Below, piece by piece: positions 25,284 through 34,067 of a stretch of 64,000 nt of DNA (position 1 is the stretch's first letter; each line of letters starts with the position of its first letter). Made by a program: the position numbers and the translations under genes. The stretch covers positions 372,001-436,000 of the forward strand of contig NZ_WLYS01000004.1 in assembly GCF_011316935.1 (NCBI RefSeq), written 5' to 3'. Under the pieces are notes generated by a model, which was given only the letters and a program-made list of their open reading frames with translations, had not been told where the DNA came from and did no database searches. This DNA comes from Sphingobacterium chungjuense. GTDB taxonomy: Bacteria > Bacteroidota > Bacteroidia > Sphingobacteriales > Sphingobacteriaceae.

Positions 25284-28200
25284 ATGATGTACGATAGTTT
25301 GCAGGCAGCCGGATTATACAATCCGGAGTTTGAGCATGATGCCTGTGGTGTAGGATTTGTTGCACATATAAAAGGGGTTAAATCACATAATCAAGTGGCT
25401 GATGCATTGACCATGTTAGAAAACATGGAGCATCGTGGTGCCTGTGGTTGCGATCCAGAGAGTGGTGATGGTGCTGGGATTATGATTCAATTGCCACATG
25501 AGTTTTTGTGGGAAGAATGCATTAATCTGGGCATACAGCTAGAAGAACCGGGCTACTATGGCACCGGCATGGTATTCTTACCAAAGGAACAAGAATTGAA
25601 TGCACTTTGCCGATCGCTTATCAAAGAAGCAACGAAAGATCGCGGCATGGATTTCCTAGGATTTCGCGATGTGCCTGTCAATCGCGAAGGCATTGGCCCG
25701 ACTGCATTAAGTGCAGAGCCAGAGATTGTACAATTTTTCGTTTCTCGCCCAGAAGGCGTTAAAAACACGGAAGATTTCGAACGAAAACTATATGTTCTTC
25801 GCCGTCTGATCGTACAGAAAGTAAAAGAACACCAAGAATATCCCCTACCCTTATATTTTGCGTCTTTGTCTTGTAAAACCATCATCTACAAAGGACAATT
25901 GACCACCTATCAAGTAGGCACGTACTACAACGACTTACGCGATTCGCGCGTGACCTCTGCCTTCGGCTTAGTTCACTCTCGTTTCTCTACGAATACATTC
26001 CCATCTTGGGCTTTAGCTCAGCCATTCCGCATGATGGCGCACAACGGGGAGATCAACACCTTGACGGGTAACTTGAACTGGTTTTATGCCGGTGCAAGAG
26101 CATTATCTTCTCCGTATTTCACCAAAGAAGAGATGGACATTCTTCTTCCAGTAGTCGATAAAGGGCAATCAGATTCTGCATGTTTGGACAATGTGGTGGA
26201 GTTACTGCTGCATTCTGGCCGTAGTCTGCCACATGTGATGTTGATGCTCGTGCCAGAAGCTTGGGATGGCAATACGCAGATGGACCCATTAAAACGCGCA
26301 TTCTATGAATACCACGCCACCTTGATGGAGCCTTGGGATGGTCCTGCTGCGCTGTGTTTCACCGATGGAAAAATCATCGGTGCAACCTTAGACCGCAACG
26401 GACTACGTCCATTGCGCTATGCGATCACTTCGGATGATCGTGTGGTTGCCTCATCAGAAGCTGGTGCTCTACCAATTCCAGAAGAATTGATCATCGAAAA
26501 AGGCAGACAACAGCCTGGAAAGATCTTCGTAGTCGACATGGAAGCAGGACGTGTACGTACAGACGAAGAAGTAAAAGGAGAATTGGTACGCCAACAACCG
26601 TATGGAGAATGGCTGGACAACTATAAAATCAAGTTGAAAGAGTTAGCGGAACCCCGCGTTACCTTCACTTATCTATCAAAAGAATCGGTATTTAAATACC
26701 AACAATCATTCGGATACACACGCGAGGATCTAGAAACCATCATCGCACCGATGGCGTTGACCGGCTATGAGCCGATTGGTTCTATGGGTACCGATGTGCC
26801 TTTGGCTGTGCTATCCGATCAACCGCAGCATTTATCGAGCTATTTCAAGCAATTCTTTGCACAAGTAACGAACCCACCTATCGATCCGATTCGGGAACGC
26901 TTGGTGATGAGTTTGGCGACATTTATCGGTAATGCAGGAAACATTTTGATCGAAGACAAAAAATTCTGTCACTGTGTTGTATTAGAGCACCCGATCATCA
27001 CGTCGAGCGAATTAGAGAAACTACGTTCTATCGATACCGGTGTATTCCAAGCGAAAACCTTGCAAACGTATTTCAAAGCGGATGGACAACCTGGTTCTTT
27101 GGAAGCAGGTATCGAACGCTTGTGTCGCTATGCAGATGATGCCGTAAAAGATGGTTTTGAAGTCATCATTTTATCCGATCGCGCGATCGATTCACAGCAC
27201 GCTGCGATCCCATCTATCTTGGCCGTTTCCGCCGTACACCATCACCTGATCAAAACGGGTAATCGTGGCGCAGTTGGCTTGGTAGTCGAAGCGGGCGATG
27301 CATGGGAAGTACACCATTTTGCCTGTTTGCTAGCGTTCGGAGCTACGGCGATCAATCCGTACATGGCCTTGGCCAGCATCCGTACGATGAAAGAAGAAAA
27401 GCAACTAGACACCGATCTTTCGTGGGATGAGTTACGCAAGAACTACGTTAAGGCAGTATGCGCCGGCTTATTGAAAATCTTTTCTAAAATGGGTATCTCG
27501 ACGCTACAATCCTATCACGGTGCGCAGATCTTTGAGATCTTGGGAATCGACAAGCAGGTGGTAGATACTTATTTCTGTGGCTCGGTATCACGCATAGGCG
27601 GATTGACATTAGATGACATTGCGCGCGAAGCGTTGGCCAAACATGCCAAGAGCTTCGAGACCGGTCGCGTACCAAAAGAAATCTTGCCAGAAGGCGGAAT
27701 TTACCAATGGAAACGTCGTGGCGAAGGCCACTTGTGGAATCCACAAACGGTACACTTATTACAGCAAGCTTGTCGTAATAATGACTACCAATCGTACAAA
27801 AAATATGCTTCACTGATCAATAATCAACAAGAGCGCATGTTTACCTTGCGTGGCTTGTTGGACTTCGCCAAGCACCGTACGCCAGTGCCGCTGGAAGAAG
27901 TAGAACCGGCTAGCGAAATATTAAAACGTTTTGCTACAGGTGCGATGTCTTTCGGATCGATCTCACACGAAGCACACAGCACCTTAGCGATCGCCATGAA
28001 CCGCGTTGGCGGTAAATCGAATACCGGTGAAGGTGGAGAAGACGAGATTCGTTACACACCTTTGGAGAATGGTGATTCGATGCGCTCCGCGATCAAGCAA
28101 GTTGCTTCAGCTCGCTTTGGAGTTACTTCCAACTACTTGACACAGGCGGATGAAATTCAGATCAAAATGGCGCAAGGAGCGAAACCGGGAGAAGGTGGAC

Positions 28201-29798
28201 AGCTACCAGGTCATAAAGTAGATGATTGGATTGCTAAAACACGCCACTCCACGCCGGGCGTAGGACTAATCTCTCCGCCGCCGCATCATGATATTTACTC
28301 GATCGAAGATTTAGCGCAGCTGATATTTGACTTGAAAAATGCCAACCGTGCTGCTAGAATCAACGTGAAATTGGTTTCTAAAGCAGGTGTTGGTACGATT
28401 GCAGCGGGTGTGGCAAAAGCACACGCAGATGTGATCTTGATTGCTGGATACGATGGTGGTACAGGTGCCTCACCGCTAAGCTCGGTGAAACATGCTGGCT
28501 TGCCATGGGAATTGGGCTTGGCCGAAGCACACCAAACGTTAGTACAAAACAGACTGCGTAGTCGGATCGTTTTGCAGGCTGACGGACAAATGAAAACAGG
28601 TCGTGATCTAGTAATCGCCACGTTGTTGGGTGCCGAAGAATGGGGCGTTGCGACGGCGGCATTGATCGCAGGCGGCTGTATCATGATGCGTAAATGTCAT
28701 TTGAATACCTGCCCAGTGGGTGTGGCTACACAAGATCCAGAATTGCGCAAATTATTCTCTGGTAAACCAGAAGACGTGGTGCACCTATTCCACTTCTTAG
28801 CAGAAGAAATGCGCGAAACTATGGCTGAGTTGGGCTTCCGCACCATCAATGAAATGGTTGGTAAAGCACAGTTCTTGAAAAAACGCGAAGATATTCCACA
28901 CTGGAAAGCACAAAAGGTAGATTTCTCCGGCATTCTACACGTAGCCAGAAATTTTGCGGAAGATTCCTTATACAACACCGAAGAACAAGATCATGGTATG
29001 AGTATGATCTTAGATTGGGCACTGCTCAAACAAGCAGAGCGCGCAATTGAATCCAAAGATCCTGTATTTGGCACGTTCAAAGTCAAGAATACAGACCGCA
29101 CCATTGGCACGTTGTTATCCAACGAGATCTCGAAAGTATATGGTTCGAAAGGCTTGCCTGAGGATACCATCAACTTCAAATTCGAAGGTTCGGCCGGTCA
29201 ATCATTCGGTGCATTTGCTACCAAAGGATTGTCATTTGAGCTCGAAGGCGAAGCCAACGATTATGTCGGTAAAGGTTTATCTGGTGCGCAGTTGGCCATT
29301 TATCCAGCCAAGGAAAGCACCTTAGTACCTGAAAACAATATCATTATTGGCAACGTAGCATTGTATGGCGCCACTAGCGGACACTTGTATATCAATGGAT
29401 TAGCAGGTGAACGTTTTGCCGTACGAAATTCTGGCGCTACAGCGGTTGTGGAAGGCATTGGTGATCACGGTTGTGAATACATGACTGGCGGCCGAGCGTT
29501 GATCTTAGGTGCTACAGGAAGAAACTTTGCCGCAGGTATGAGTGGCGGTATCGCGTGGATTTACGATATCAACGAGACATTCCGCGACAATTGTAATCAA
29601 GAGATGGTAGATTTAGATCCTTTGGATACCGAAGATGAAAACGAGATTATCATCTTATTAAAGAAACATATCCATCTGACCAATAGTGCAAGAGCAGCTT
29701 ACATCTTGCAACATTGGGCAAATGAGAAATACAAGTTCATCAAAGTATTCCCGAGAGAATACAAGAATGTGTTAAATAAAAAATTAGTGGTCGCTTAG
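25284..29798 (+). CDS. gltB: Glutamate synthase large (alpha) subunit
   Basis: 1504 residues, full length. The N-terminal class II glutamine amidotransferase domain begins at Cys21 in 'EHDACGVGFVAHIKG', which becomes the N-terminal nucleophile after removal of a 20-residue propeptide. The central and FMN-binding synthase domains follow ('GKSNTGEGGEDE', 'KPGEGGQLPGHKV', 'AGYDGGTGASPLSSVKHAG'). The iron-sulfur cluster cysteines are Cys1132, Cys1138 and Cys1143 in 'GCIMMRKCHLNTCPVG'. The C-terminus is a beta-helix GXGXG domain. It transfers the amide of glutamine to 2-oxoglutarate, giving two glutamates. It forms an operon with gltD 12 bp downstream. Confidence 0.97.
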   Translation: MMYDSLQAAGLYNPEFEHDACGVGFVAHIKGVKSHNQVADALTMLENMEHRGACGCDPESGDGAGIMIQLPHEFLWEECINLGIQLEEPGYYGTGMVFLPKEQELNALCRSLIKEATKDRGMDFLGFRDVPVNREGIGPTALSAEPEIVQFFVSRPEGVKNTEDFERKLYVLRRLIVQKVKEHQEYPLPLYFASLSCKTIIYKGQLTTYQVGTYYNDLRDSRVTSAFGLVHSRFSTNTFPSWALAQPFRMMAHNGEINTLTGNLNWFYAGARALSSPYFTKEEMDILLPVVDKGQSDSACLDNVVELLLHSGRSLPHVMLMLVPEAWDGNTQMDPLKRAFYEYHATLMEPWDGPAALCFTDGKIIGATLDRNGLRPLRYAITSDDRVVASSEAGALPIPEELIIEKGRQQPGKIFVVDMEAGRVRTDEEVKGELVRQQPYGEWLDNYKIKLKELAEPRVTFTYLSKESVFKYQQSFGYTREDLETIIAPMALTGYEPIGSMGTDVPLAVLSDQPQHLSSYFKQFFAQVTNPPIDPIRERLVMSLATFIGNAGNILIEDKKFCHCVVLEHPIITSSELEKLRSIDTGVFQAKTLQTYFKADGQPGSLEAGIERLCRYADDAVKDGFEVIILSDRAIDSQHAAIPSILAVSAVHHHLIKTGNRGAVGLVVEAGDAWEVHHFACLLAFGATAINPYMALASIRTMKEEKQLDTDLSWDELRKNYVKAVCAGLLKIFSKMGISTLQSYHGAQIFEILGIDKQVVDTYFCGSVSRIGGLTLDDIAREALAKHAKSFETGRVPKEILPEGGIYQWKRRGEGHLWNPQTVHLLQQACRNNDYQSYKKYASLINNQQERMFTLRGLLDFAKHRTPVPLEEVEPASEILKRFATGAMSFGSISHEAHSTLAIAMNRVGGKSNTGEGGEDEIRYTPLENGDSMRSAIKQVASARFGVTSNYLTQADEIQIKMAQGAKPGEGGQLPGHKVDDWIAKTRHSTPGVGLISPPPHHDIYSIEDLAQLIFDLKNANRAARINVKLVSKAGVGTIAAGVAKAHADVILIAGYDGGTGASPLSSVKHAGLPWELGLAEAHQTLVQNRLRSRIVLQADGQMKTGRDLVIATLLGAEEWGVATAALIAGGCIMMRKCHLNTCPVGVATQDPELRKLFSGKPEDVVHLFHFLAEEMRETMAELGFRTINEMVGKAQFLKKREDIPHWKAQKVDFSGILHVARNFAEDSLYNTEEQDHGMSMILDWALLKQAERAIESKDPVFGTFKVKNTDRTIGTLLSNEISKVYGSKGLPEDTINFKFEGSAGQSFGAFATKGLSFELEGEANDYVGKGLSGAQLAIYPAKESTLVPENNIIIGNVALYGATSGHLYINGLAGERFAVRNSGATAVVEGIGDHGCEYMTGGRALILGATGRNFAAGMSGGIAWIYDINETFRDNCNQEMVDLDPLDTEDENEIIILLKKHIHLTNSARAAYILQHWANEKYKFIKVFPREYKNVLNKKLVVA

Positions 29799-29799
29799 C

Positions 29800-29804
29800 G
29801 GAGG
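29800..29804 (+). promoter_or_regulatory. Strong Shine-Dalgarno of gltD
   Basis: GGAGG, followed by AAAGTT, lies 6 nt before ATG 29811. This is the clearest Shine-Dalgarno in the window and may balance small-subunit with large-subunit synthesis. Confidence 0.6.
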
Positions 29805-29810
29805 AAAGTT

Positions 29811-31277
29811 ATGGGAAAACCAACAGGATTTTTAGAATATGATAGAGTTGCGCCTCAAAAGGATAAAGCAGACAGTCGCGTAAAAAATTATGAAGAGTTT
29901 GTTCAACCTTATTCCGACACGCAACTCAACGAGCAAGCGGCGCGATGCATGAATTGTGGTATTCCATTTTGCCATTCGGGTTGTCCGCTTGGAAATGTGA
30001 TTCCGGAGTTCAATGATGCCGTATACGATGGTAAGTGGGAAGAGGCTTACCAAATATTGGTGTCGACGAATAACTTCCCCGAATTTACAGGAAGAATATG
30101 CCCTGCACCTTGCGAAGCTGCCTGTGTATTGGGTATTAATAAACCACCGGTATCTATTGAAGAAATTGAGAAACACATCATCGAGATCGCTTTCAAAAAA
30201 GGCTACGTAAAGCCAAACAAAAGCTTTTTGAAAACAGGCAAAAAAGTAGCGGTTGTAGGTGGCGGACCGGCAGGATTGGCTGCTGCTGCGCAGCTCAACA
30301 AAGCAGGACATGATGTGGTGGTTTATGAGCGCGATGATAAAGTCGGCGGCTTACTACGCTACGGTATTCCGGATTTTAAATTGGATAAATCGGTCATTGA
30401 TCGTCGGGTAGAGATCATGCAGCAATCGGGTATAGAATTCCGCACGAATGCAGAAGTCGGCAAAAATGTGCCTACCTCAGAATTAGATGCGTACGATGCG
30501 GTGGTATTATCTGGTGGATCGACCATCCCACGCAACCTCAATATCAAAGGAAGGGAATTGAAAGGCGTGCACTACGCCATGGAATTTTTGAAACAACAAA
30601 ATAAGCGTGTTGGCAACTCTCCGATTGACGTGGAAGAAATCACCGCTACGGGCAAAAATGTGTTAGTCATTGGTGGTGGTGATACCGGATCGGATTGTGT
30701 GGGTACATCCAACCGTCATGGCGCAAAAAGCGTCACGCAATTTGAGTTGATGCCTCAGCCACCAAAAGAGCGTACCGCAGCGATGCCATGGCCATCTTAT
30801 CCGATGTTGTTGAAAACAACGACATCGCACGAAGAAGGTTGTGAGCGCCACTGGAGCGTAAGCACTAAAGAATTCTTAGGTGACGAACAAGGTAATCTAC
30901 GCGCTGCATTAGTCGTAGATCTGGCTTGGGAAACCGATGCACTTGGCCGACCAACAAAATTCACGGAAGTAGAAGGCTCTGAGCGTGAAATTCCTTGTGA
31001 ATTAGTCACACTCGCGATGGGATTCTTACATCCGCAGCATGATGGTTTGTTGGACGAAGCTGGTATTGGCTATGATGAGCGCGGTAACGTCAATGCAAAA
31101 GAGGGCGAATACCAAACTTCGAAAGCGAAATATTTCGCTGCAGGCGATATGCGCAGAGGACAATCCTTAGTGGTTTGGGCTATATCAGAAGGTCGCGAAT
31201 GCGCACGCAAAGTCGATGAATACCTGATGGGATATTCGGAACTGGAATCGAAAGATGCTATTTATTCCTACGCGTAA
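29811..31277 (+). CDS. gltD: Glutamate synthase small (beta) subunit
   Basis: 488 residues. The N-terminal domain has two cysteine clusters for 4Fe-4S centres ('CMNCGIPFCHSGCPLGN' and 'ICPAPCEAACVLGI'). An FAD-binding 'VAVVGGGPAGLAAAAQL' and a second nucleotide-binding 'VLVIGGGDTGSDCVG' follow, and the C-terminal 'YFAAGDMRRGQSLVVWAI' closes the flavin site. It oxidises NADPH (or NADH) and passes electrons to the large subunit. It is the second gene of gltBD and is followed by a terminator. Confidence 0.96.
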   Translation: MGKPTGFLEYDRVAPQKDKADSRVKNYEEFVQPYSDTQLNEQAARCMNCGIPFCHSGCPLGNVIPEFNDAVYDGKWEEAYQILVSTNNFPEFTGRICPAPCEAACVLGINKPPVSIEEIEKHIIEIAFKKGYVKPNKSFLKTGKKVAVVGGGPAGLAAAAQLNKAGHDVVVYERDDKVGGLLRYGIPDFKLDKSVIDRRVEIMQQSGIEFRTNAEVGKNVPTSELDAYDAVVLSGGSTIPRNLNIKGRELKGVHYAMEFLKQQNKRVGNSPIDVEEITATGKNVLVIGGGDTGSDCVGTSNRHGAKSVTQFELMPQPPKERTAAMPWPSYPMLLKTTTSHEEGCERHWSVSTKEFLGDEQGNLRAALVVDLAWETDALGRPTKFTEVEGSEREIPCELVTLAMGFLHPQHDGLLDEAGIGYDERGNVNAKEGEYQTSKAKYFAAGDMRRGQSLVVWAISEGRECARKVDEYLMGYSELESKDAIYSYA

Positions 31278-31328
31278 ATTACGGTAGCGTGTAGCTTTAT
31301 TGAGCGCATATAATCATTAATTGAAAGC

Positions 31329-31360
31329 AAAGCCTGTTCTTATTTGAACAGGCTTTCTTT
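31329..31360 (+). terminator. gltBD terminator
   Basis: 11-bp arms (31329-31339 and 31346-31356) with a T-rich 6-nt loop are followed by CTTT. It lies 52 nt after the gltD stop. Confidence 0.85.
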
Positions 31361-31390
31361 ATATTCGTAGCACCCCGACGCGCTAAACTT

Positions 31391-31963
31391 ATGAAAGAGG
31401 TTATATTATCACAAGTCTATCAACATCCATTGATCTCAGCGGAAGATCTTCGCCGCATTATAGACGCACATCATCCGCGCTCTTTCAAAAAAGGTGAGTT
31501 GATTTACAAGCGAGGTAAAGTCCTCAACGAATACCTAGTACTCGAAAACGGACTGATTCGTTCGTACACACACAATTATCATGGCGATGAGATTACGACC
31601 GATTTTTTTGGCCAATACGAGGTGGTCATCGAAGTGCTTTCGCTATTCCAGCGAACCCCGCTTCAAGAAGACCTGCACGCACTTACCGACGGCTGCGGAT
31701 GGACGATACAGTATGACACTTTTCAAGAATTATATCATACGATTCCGGGACTAAGTGAATGGGGAAGACTCTGGATGACGAACAAATTGTTTCAATTCAA
31801 ACAAAAATCTATCGACATTATTACCCAATCGGCCAGAGCGCGCTATTTGGACATTTTAACCAACAAGCCACAGATTATTCGCCACGCACCATTGAAGCAA
31901 ATTGCTAGTTTTTTAGGCATCACCGATACTTCTCTTAGTCGCATTCGTAAAGACATTGGTTAG
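31391..31963 (+). CDS. Crp/Fnr family transcriptional regulator
   Basis: 190 residues. The N-terminal cyclic-nucleotide-binding-like jelly roll ('HHPRSFKKGELIYKRGKVLNEYLVLENGLIRSY', 'EITTDFFG') lacks an obvious cAMP-binding Arg-Ser motif. The C-terminal winged helix-turn-helix is short ('APLKQIASFLGITDTSLSRIRKD', about 165-188). Bacteroidota encode many such small Crp-like proteins whose effector is usually unknown. Its position 107 bp before four stress/detoxification-like genes makes them candidate targets. Confidence 0.88.
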   Translation: MKEVILSQVYQHPLISAEDLRRIIDAHHPRSFKKGELIYKRGKVLNEYLVLENGLIRSYTHNYHGDEITTDFFGQYEVVIEVLSLFQRTPLQEDLHALTDGCGWTIQYDTFQELYHTIPGLSEWGRLWMTNKLFQFKQKSIDIITQSARARYLDILTNKPQIIRHAPLKQIASFLGITDTSLSRIRKDIG

Positions 31964-32070
31964 CGGCCAATTTCTTGCCATAAGACAAGAACAATCAAGC
32001 GTTTATGCATTAGATTTGTTTATACTTCGGCATCACTAATTGTCGTTCTCACTTTATAAACAACTATACT

Positions 32071-32487
32071 ATGATTGCAAATCCTTATCTCAATTTTGAA
32101 GGCAAGACGGAAGAAGCCTTTCGTTTTTACCAATCCATCTTTGGTGGCGAACTAAACATACAATACATGCACCAAGTGCCCGACTTTGATGTAGCCGAAG
32201 AGGAAAAGAATTATGTGATGCATGCCTCCATTCCCTTAGGTAAAAATCAACTTCTCATGGCCTCCGACTGCCTAAAAAGCGCTGGACAAACCGTGACACC
32301 AGGCAACAATAATTACATCTGCCTCATCGTAGATAGCCGTGATGAAGCAGATCGACTCTTCTATGAATTATCCGTTGAAGGTGAGGTCGAAATGCCGATG
32401 GAGGATATGTTTTGGGGCGATTATTTTGGTTCATTCAACGATCAATTTGGTGTCCGTTGGATGATTTGTTTTGAAAACCCTAAATAA
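32071..32487 (+). CDS. VOC family protein (PhnB/3-demethylubiquinone-like glyoxalase fold)
   Basis: 138 residues, single-domain VOC fold. Signatures are 'NPYLNFEGKTEEAFRFYQSIFGG' at the start and 'MHASIPLGKNQLLMASD', with 'WGDYFGSFNDQFGVRWMI' at the end, the pattern of the PhnB-like subgroup. The family includes metal-dependent lyases and resistance proteins; substrate unknown. It lies 3 bp before the next gene, indicating co-transcription. Confidence 0.88.
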   Translation: MIANPYLNFEGKTEEAFRFYQSIFGGELNIQYMHQVPDFDVAEEEKNYVMHASIPLGKNQLLMASDCLKSAGQTVTPGNNNYICLIVDSRDEADRLFYELSVEGEVEMPMEDMFWGDYFGSFNDQFGVRWMICFENPK

Positions 32488-32490
32488 GAA

Positions 32491-32940
32491 ATGAAAAAAC
32501 TTCACTATAACATCAACATTAATGCCCCCTCCAAATGGGTTGCTGATCAGATGATCGGCAAAGAAACCTATCCGCAATGGACAACGCCTTTCAGTCCGAC
32601 GTCAGACTTTGAAGGCGGCTGGAACAAAGGCGACAAAATTAAGTTCACTTCGCTGGATGAGCATGGCACAAAGCACGGCATCTTAGCAGAAATTGTGGAG
32701 CATATACCACATCAATTTATCTCCATGCATCATTACGGTTATTTGCATGCTGATCAGGAAATAACAGAAGGATCAGAACTTGCTGGATGGGAAAACTCTT
32801 TTGAAAACTACTATTTCGACGAAGAAGAAGGCGTCACCACCGTTCGTGTGGAGGTGACTGATGATGGCGAGCACGCTCAACATATGGATGAAATCTGGCC
32901 AAAGGCGCTGGAGAAGTTAAAAGCAATGTGCGAGCGCTAA
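32491..32940 (+). CDS. SRPBCC/AHSA1-like domain protein
   Basis: 149 residues with the START/SRPBCC shape: 'YNININAPSKWVADQMIGKETYPQWTTPFSP' (helix and first strands), 'GGWNKGDKIKFTS', and a C-terminal helix 'HMDEIWPKALEKLKAM'. Such domains bind hydrophobic ligands in a helix-grip cavity, and no catalytic residue can be assigned. It sits between the VOC gene and a DUF1801 gene. Confidence 0.85.
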   Translation: MKKLHYNININAPSKWVADQMIGKETYPQWTTPFSPTSDFEGGWNKGDKIKFTSLDEHGTKHGILAEIVEHIPHQFISMHHYGYLHADQEITEGSELAGWENSFENYYFDEEEGVTTVRVEVTDDGEHAQHMDEIWPKALEKLKAMCER

Positions 32941-33047
32941 GATTAGCGCAGCTAATTATCGCGCAGACTAAAGCTGTTTTTTATGATCAGCTTACGTTTA
33001 GGCATGATATTCGATTAAAGTGTTTTACAAAGGTTAAGCGTTTTACC

Positions 33048-33422
33048 ATGGAAAAAGACTGGGCAGATGTGGAGAGCTACATCGCGTCATTCCCAAAGGA
33101 AGTGCAACAAAAATTGCAAGATATTCGAGCAATCATTGTACGCATAGCTCCGGATGCACAAGAACAGATTTCTTATGGTATGCCGGCGTACAAACTGCAT
33201 GGCAAGCCGCTGGTATATTTTGCAGCTTTCAAGAGTCACATCGGTTTTTATGCAACGCCAACTGGTCACGAAGCGTTTGCTCAAGAGTTGTCGATGTACA
33301 AACAGGGAAAAGGCTCGGTGCAATTTCCTTTAACAGATCACTTGCCTTTGAATCTTATCGAACGAATTATTCTTTTTAGAAAAGAAGAACAGGATACTAA
33401 ACACAAAAAATCATGCATATAA
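33048..33422 (+). CDS. DUF1801 (YdhG/iron-chaperone-like) protein
   Basis: 124 residues. The region 'VESYIASFPKEVQQKLQDIRAIIVRIAPDAQEQISYGMPAYKLHGKPLVYFAAFKSHIGFYATPTG' is diagnostic of DUF1801, a fold related to frataxin-like/iron chaperones of unclear function. The start ATG 33048 (inside an NcoI-like CCATGG context) gives the family-typical N-terminus; the frame is open upstream to 32928 but those residues look non-native. It overlaps the next gene by 10 nt. Confidence 0.85.
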   Translation: MEKDWADVESYIASFPKEVQQKLQDIRAIIVRIAPDAQEQISYGMPAYKLHGKPLVYFAAFKSHIGFYATPTGHEAFAQELSMYKQGKGSVQFPLTDHLPLNLIERIILFRKEEQDTKHKKSCI

Positions 33423-33853
33423 CAGCGATTACCATTTCAACGACCATCGACACCACGCTCGAAGCAGCATGGAAATTTTATACGGAAGCAGAGCATATCG
33501 TACAATGGAATTTTGCTTCCGACGATTGGGCATGTCCAAGTGCATCGGTAGATCTACAGCCAGGCGGCGAATACAAGGTTCGTATGGAGTCGAAAGATGG
33601 TACAATGGGCTTTGATCTTGAAGCCATTTTTTCCGACGTTTCGGCACCAGACCAAGTAAGCTACATCATGACGGATGGCCGCAAGGTGAACACGCATTTT
33701 TCGGAAAGTGCGGATGGTGTAATCGTCACCACGATCTTCGATCCTGAACAAACCAACGATCCAGAAATGCAACGCGCAGGCTGGCAAGCGATTCTCGACA
33801 ACTTTAAAAAGTACGCAGAACTACAGATGGAAACACCTCCGGATTTTGAATAA
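33413..33853 (+). CDS. SRPBCC/AHSA1 family protein
   Basis: 146 residues. 'TISTTIDTTLEAAWKFYTEAEHIVQWNFASDDWACPSASVDLQPGGEYKVRM' and the C-terminal 'GWQAILDNFKKYAEL' fit the Aha1-like activator branch of the SRPBCC superfamily. It overlaps the DUF1801 gene by 10 nt, and the two plus the upstream VOC and SRPBCC genes form a run of small ligand-binding proteins. Function is unknown. Confidence 0.87.
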   Translation: MHITAITISTTIDTTLEAAWKFYTEAEHIVQWNFASDDWACPSASVDLQPGGEYKVRMESKDGTMGFDLEAIFSDVSAPDQVSYIMTDGRKVNTHFSESADGVIVTTIFDPEQTNDPEMQRAGWQAILDNFKKYAELQMETPPDFE

Positions 33854-33951
33854 TCTGAAGTACCTTTTAAAACACTACAATGTTACTTGATACGCTATGG
33901 TCAATAGTTTTCAGCAAACTGAAACAATCGAGTAGCAACTCAAAGTTAATG

Positions 33952-33980
33952 ATGGCTGATTTTACAATATAATCAGCCAT
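33952..33980. repeat. Inverted repeat upstream of the mrp operon
   Basis: 10-bp perfect arms (33952-33961 and 33971-33980) are separated by 9 nt. There is no following T-run, so it could be a weak terminator for the SRPBCC gene or an operator of mrpA. Confidence 0.45.
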
Positions 33981-34067
33981 TCTCGTTAAACAACCCATCG
34001 TTTAAGGCAAAAAAACGGGCTTTTTTTAGTAATTTTATCCGCAACCATCACAATTTAGGTCGGATAC

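Noticed and set aside
27484..28684. Long open frames on the minus strand inside gltB (for example 27484-27813 and 28295-28684)
   Set aside because: They lie antisense to a strongly conserved gltB, have no promoter or family resemblance, and reflect third-position composition.
32928..33047. N-terminal extension of the DUF1801 protein from position 32928
   Set aside because: The extra 40 residues do not resemble the family and overlap the SRPBCC stop region; ATG 33048 gives the expected length.
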